Under the pieces are notes generated by a model, which was not told the DNA's origin, did not search any database, and saw only the letters and a list, made by a program, of their open reading frames with translations. The position numbers were made by a program, and so were the translations under genes. From Bacteroidales bacterium (GTDB lineage Bacteria; Bacteroidota; Bacteroidia; Bacteroidales; F082), in assembly GCA_024710405.1 (NCBI GenBank), contig JANJUV010000020.1:186001-250000 (forward strand): a stretch of 64,000 nucleotides of DNA. The letters run 5' to 3'. Positions 62,963 to 64,000 of the stretch are shown here, one piece after another (positions within the stretch are counted from its first letter, which is position 1; every line of letters begins with the position of its first letter).

Positions 62963-64000
62963 ATGAAAGTACAGCAGCATGACCTAATTTCGGTTCTCGA
63001 TGCCGGAGGCACGGGTTTTAAGTTTTCGGCCGTTTCTCAGGCAAAAGAAGTGATCAATCCATTTACCATACCCTCGGCAGCCGACACACTTGAAGAAGTG
63101 TTGCAGAAGATCATCAGCGGATTCAGGCAGGTGGAGCGCGAATCCGGCAAAAAACCCAGAGCCATCAGCTTCAGTTTTCCCGGCCCTGCCGATTACAAGA
63201 ACGGTATTATCGGTGATCTCGAAAATCTGGGACATTTCAGGGGTGGGGTGGCCCTAAAAGCCATGCTCGAAGACGAGTTTGGCATTCCGGTGTTCATCAA
63301 CAACGACGGCGACCTTTTTGCCTATGGCGAGGCCCTTGCCGGACTTCTTCCCATGGCAAATGAATTGCTTGAAAAGGCCGGAAACCCTCGCCGATACAAT
63401 AACCTGCTCGGGCTTACCATTGGTACAGGACTTGGTGGAGGCATAGTAGTGAACGGAAAACTGCTCGAAGGCGATAACTCAGCCGCAGGCGAAATAAACC
63501 GTATGCGCAATATGTCGTACACCGACACCAGTGCCGAAGACAGCGTTTCCATCAGGGGAGTAAAAAGGGCATACTGCAAGGCAACCGGCATGCATCACGA
63601 CGAATGTCCCGAGCCGCAGGACATTTACGAAATAGCCACCGGAAAACAAGAGGGTGACCGTCAGGCTGCCCTTGATGCCTTTTCGGAACTGGCCGAAACG
63701 GCTGCCGATACCATTGCCAACGCCATCACACTGATCGACGGTCTTGTGGTGATCGGCGGTGGGCTTTCAGGAGCATGGCCTCTTTTTCTGCAGCAAATCG
63801 TGAATCATCTGAACGGCCACTTCACTGATCTGCAGGGCAGAAACGTCAGCAGGCTCGAAATCAATGCGGTAAACCTCGAAACCGAAGAAGGCCGTAGGAA
63901 ATTTGTAGCCACCTCAGGCAGCATGATCCGGGTGCCTTTCAGCGACAAACAACTGTGGTACGACCCTGTGAAACTTTGCGGAATCGGGATTAGCAAACTG
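62963..64000 (+). CDS. ROK family protein, 3' end cut by window edge
   Basis: The frame is open from ATG 62963 to the last base (346 residues so far, no stop). The ATP/phosphate motif SVLDAGGTGFKFSAV lies at ~10-24. ISFSFPGPADYKNGIIGDLENLGHFRG and VFINNDGDLFAYGEALAG follow, with the catalytic Asp, then LLGLTIGTGLGGGIVVNGKLLEGDNSAAGEINRM. The usual ROK zinc-binding Cys motif is not evident: only CKATGMHHDEC is present in that area. No helix-turn-helix precedes it, so a sugar kinase rather than a repressor is likely. The substrate is unknown. Confidence 0.88.
   Translation, partial: MKVQQHDLISVLDAGGTGFKFSAVSQAKEVINPFTIPSAADTLEEVLQKIISGFRQVERESGKKPRAISFSFPGPADYKNGIIGDLENLGHFRGGVALKAMLEDEFGIPVFINNDGDLFAYGEALAGLLPMANELLEKAGNPRRYNNLLGLTIGTGLGGGIVVNGKLLEGDNSAAGEINRMRNMSYTDTSAEDSVSIRGVKRAYCKATGMHHDECPEPQDIYEIATGKQEGDRQAALDAFSELAETAADTIANAITLIDGLVVIGGGLSGAWPLFLQQIVNHLNGHFTDLQGRNVSRLEINAVNLETEEGRRKFVATSGSMIRVPFSDKQLWYDPVKLCGIGISKL

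Overview
The window reads as a chromosomal segment of a member of the Bacteroidota, most probably an anaerobic or fermentative Bacteroidales-like lineage. Support comes from type IX secretion (T9SS) C-terminal sorting domains, a PorP/SprF protein, two S46 dipeptidyl-peptidases, a LytS/LytR pair, a bacterial deoxyhypusine-synthase-like protein, and repeated promoters of the Bacteroidota form TTG-N19/20-TAnnTTTG just upstream of genes and tRNAs. Most genes are ordinary core genes. Two stretches (about 26.66-32.46 kb and 45.8-47.6 kb) are AT-richer, repeat-laden accessory DNA.

Layout. 0-10.4 kb: a MORN/YwqK-like repeat protein cut by the left edge, a PhoH-family ATPase with a PIN domain, a large secreted lamin-tail protein, asd and ribF, a C69 dipeptidase, and a membrane-anchored coiled-coil protein. 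10.4-17 kb (minus strand): an apparent operon wbpA-like, wbpB-like, cysQ, cysC, cysD, cysN-APS kinase fusion. It joins nucleotide-sugar oxidation to PAPS synthesis and recycling, which suggests sulfated surface glycan rather than cysteine synthesis. 17.4-26.7 kb: deoxyhypusine synthase-like protein, a PAS histidine kinase, PepSY and lipoprotein genes, a LiaF-like/LytS/LytR operon, ferredoxin, rlmN and threonine aldolase.

26.66-32.46 kb (minus strand): a compact array of displaced polymorphic-toxin modules. An RHS-core stub carries a predicted metzincin-like tail and overlaps a candidate immunity gene by 4 bp. A JAB/DUF4329-like tail is followed by another small secreted protein. Two further immunity-like genes follow, one with a toxin-tail remnant and one without. 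A REP-associated tyrosine transposase (RAYT) lies in the array, and REP-like palindromes sit at each module boundary. Two families of long direct repeats (193 bp and 152 bp) and a small RHS-core scrap record past recombination.

32.5-45.7 kb: two S46 peptidases (one DPP7-like, one DPP11-like by their specificity residue), mannose-1-phosphate guanylyltransferase, a small lipoprotein overlapping a SprT-like gene, an MlaE/MlaF transporter, cvpA, pabB, pabC and polA. 45.7-47.6 kb: tRNA-Asn with a partial 3' duplication, a truncated tyrosine recombinase, and a single ORF bounded exactly as an integron gene cassette with an attC-like foldable site, but with no integron integrase in the window. 47.8-58.8 kb: T9SS cargo genes, including a three-gene unit in which two paralogous NodB-like secreted proteins flank a PorP/SprF gene. 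58.9-64 kb: adenosine/PfkB kinase, a divergent EF-G paralog with altered GTPase motifs, tRNA-Ala, thpR and a ROK-family protein cut by the right edge.

The most unusual items are the REP/RAYT-punctuated toxin-immunity array, the solitary attC-bounded cassette, the EF-G paralog, and the CysN fusion whose APS-kinase domain looks inactive beside an intact CysC. All function calls rest on motif recognition by eye. No database search was run.
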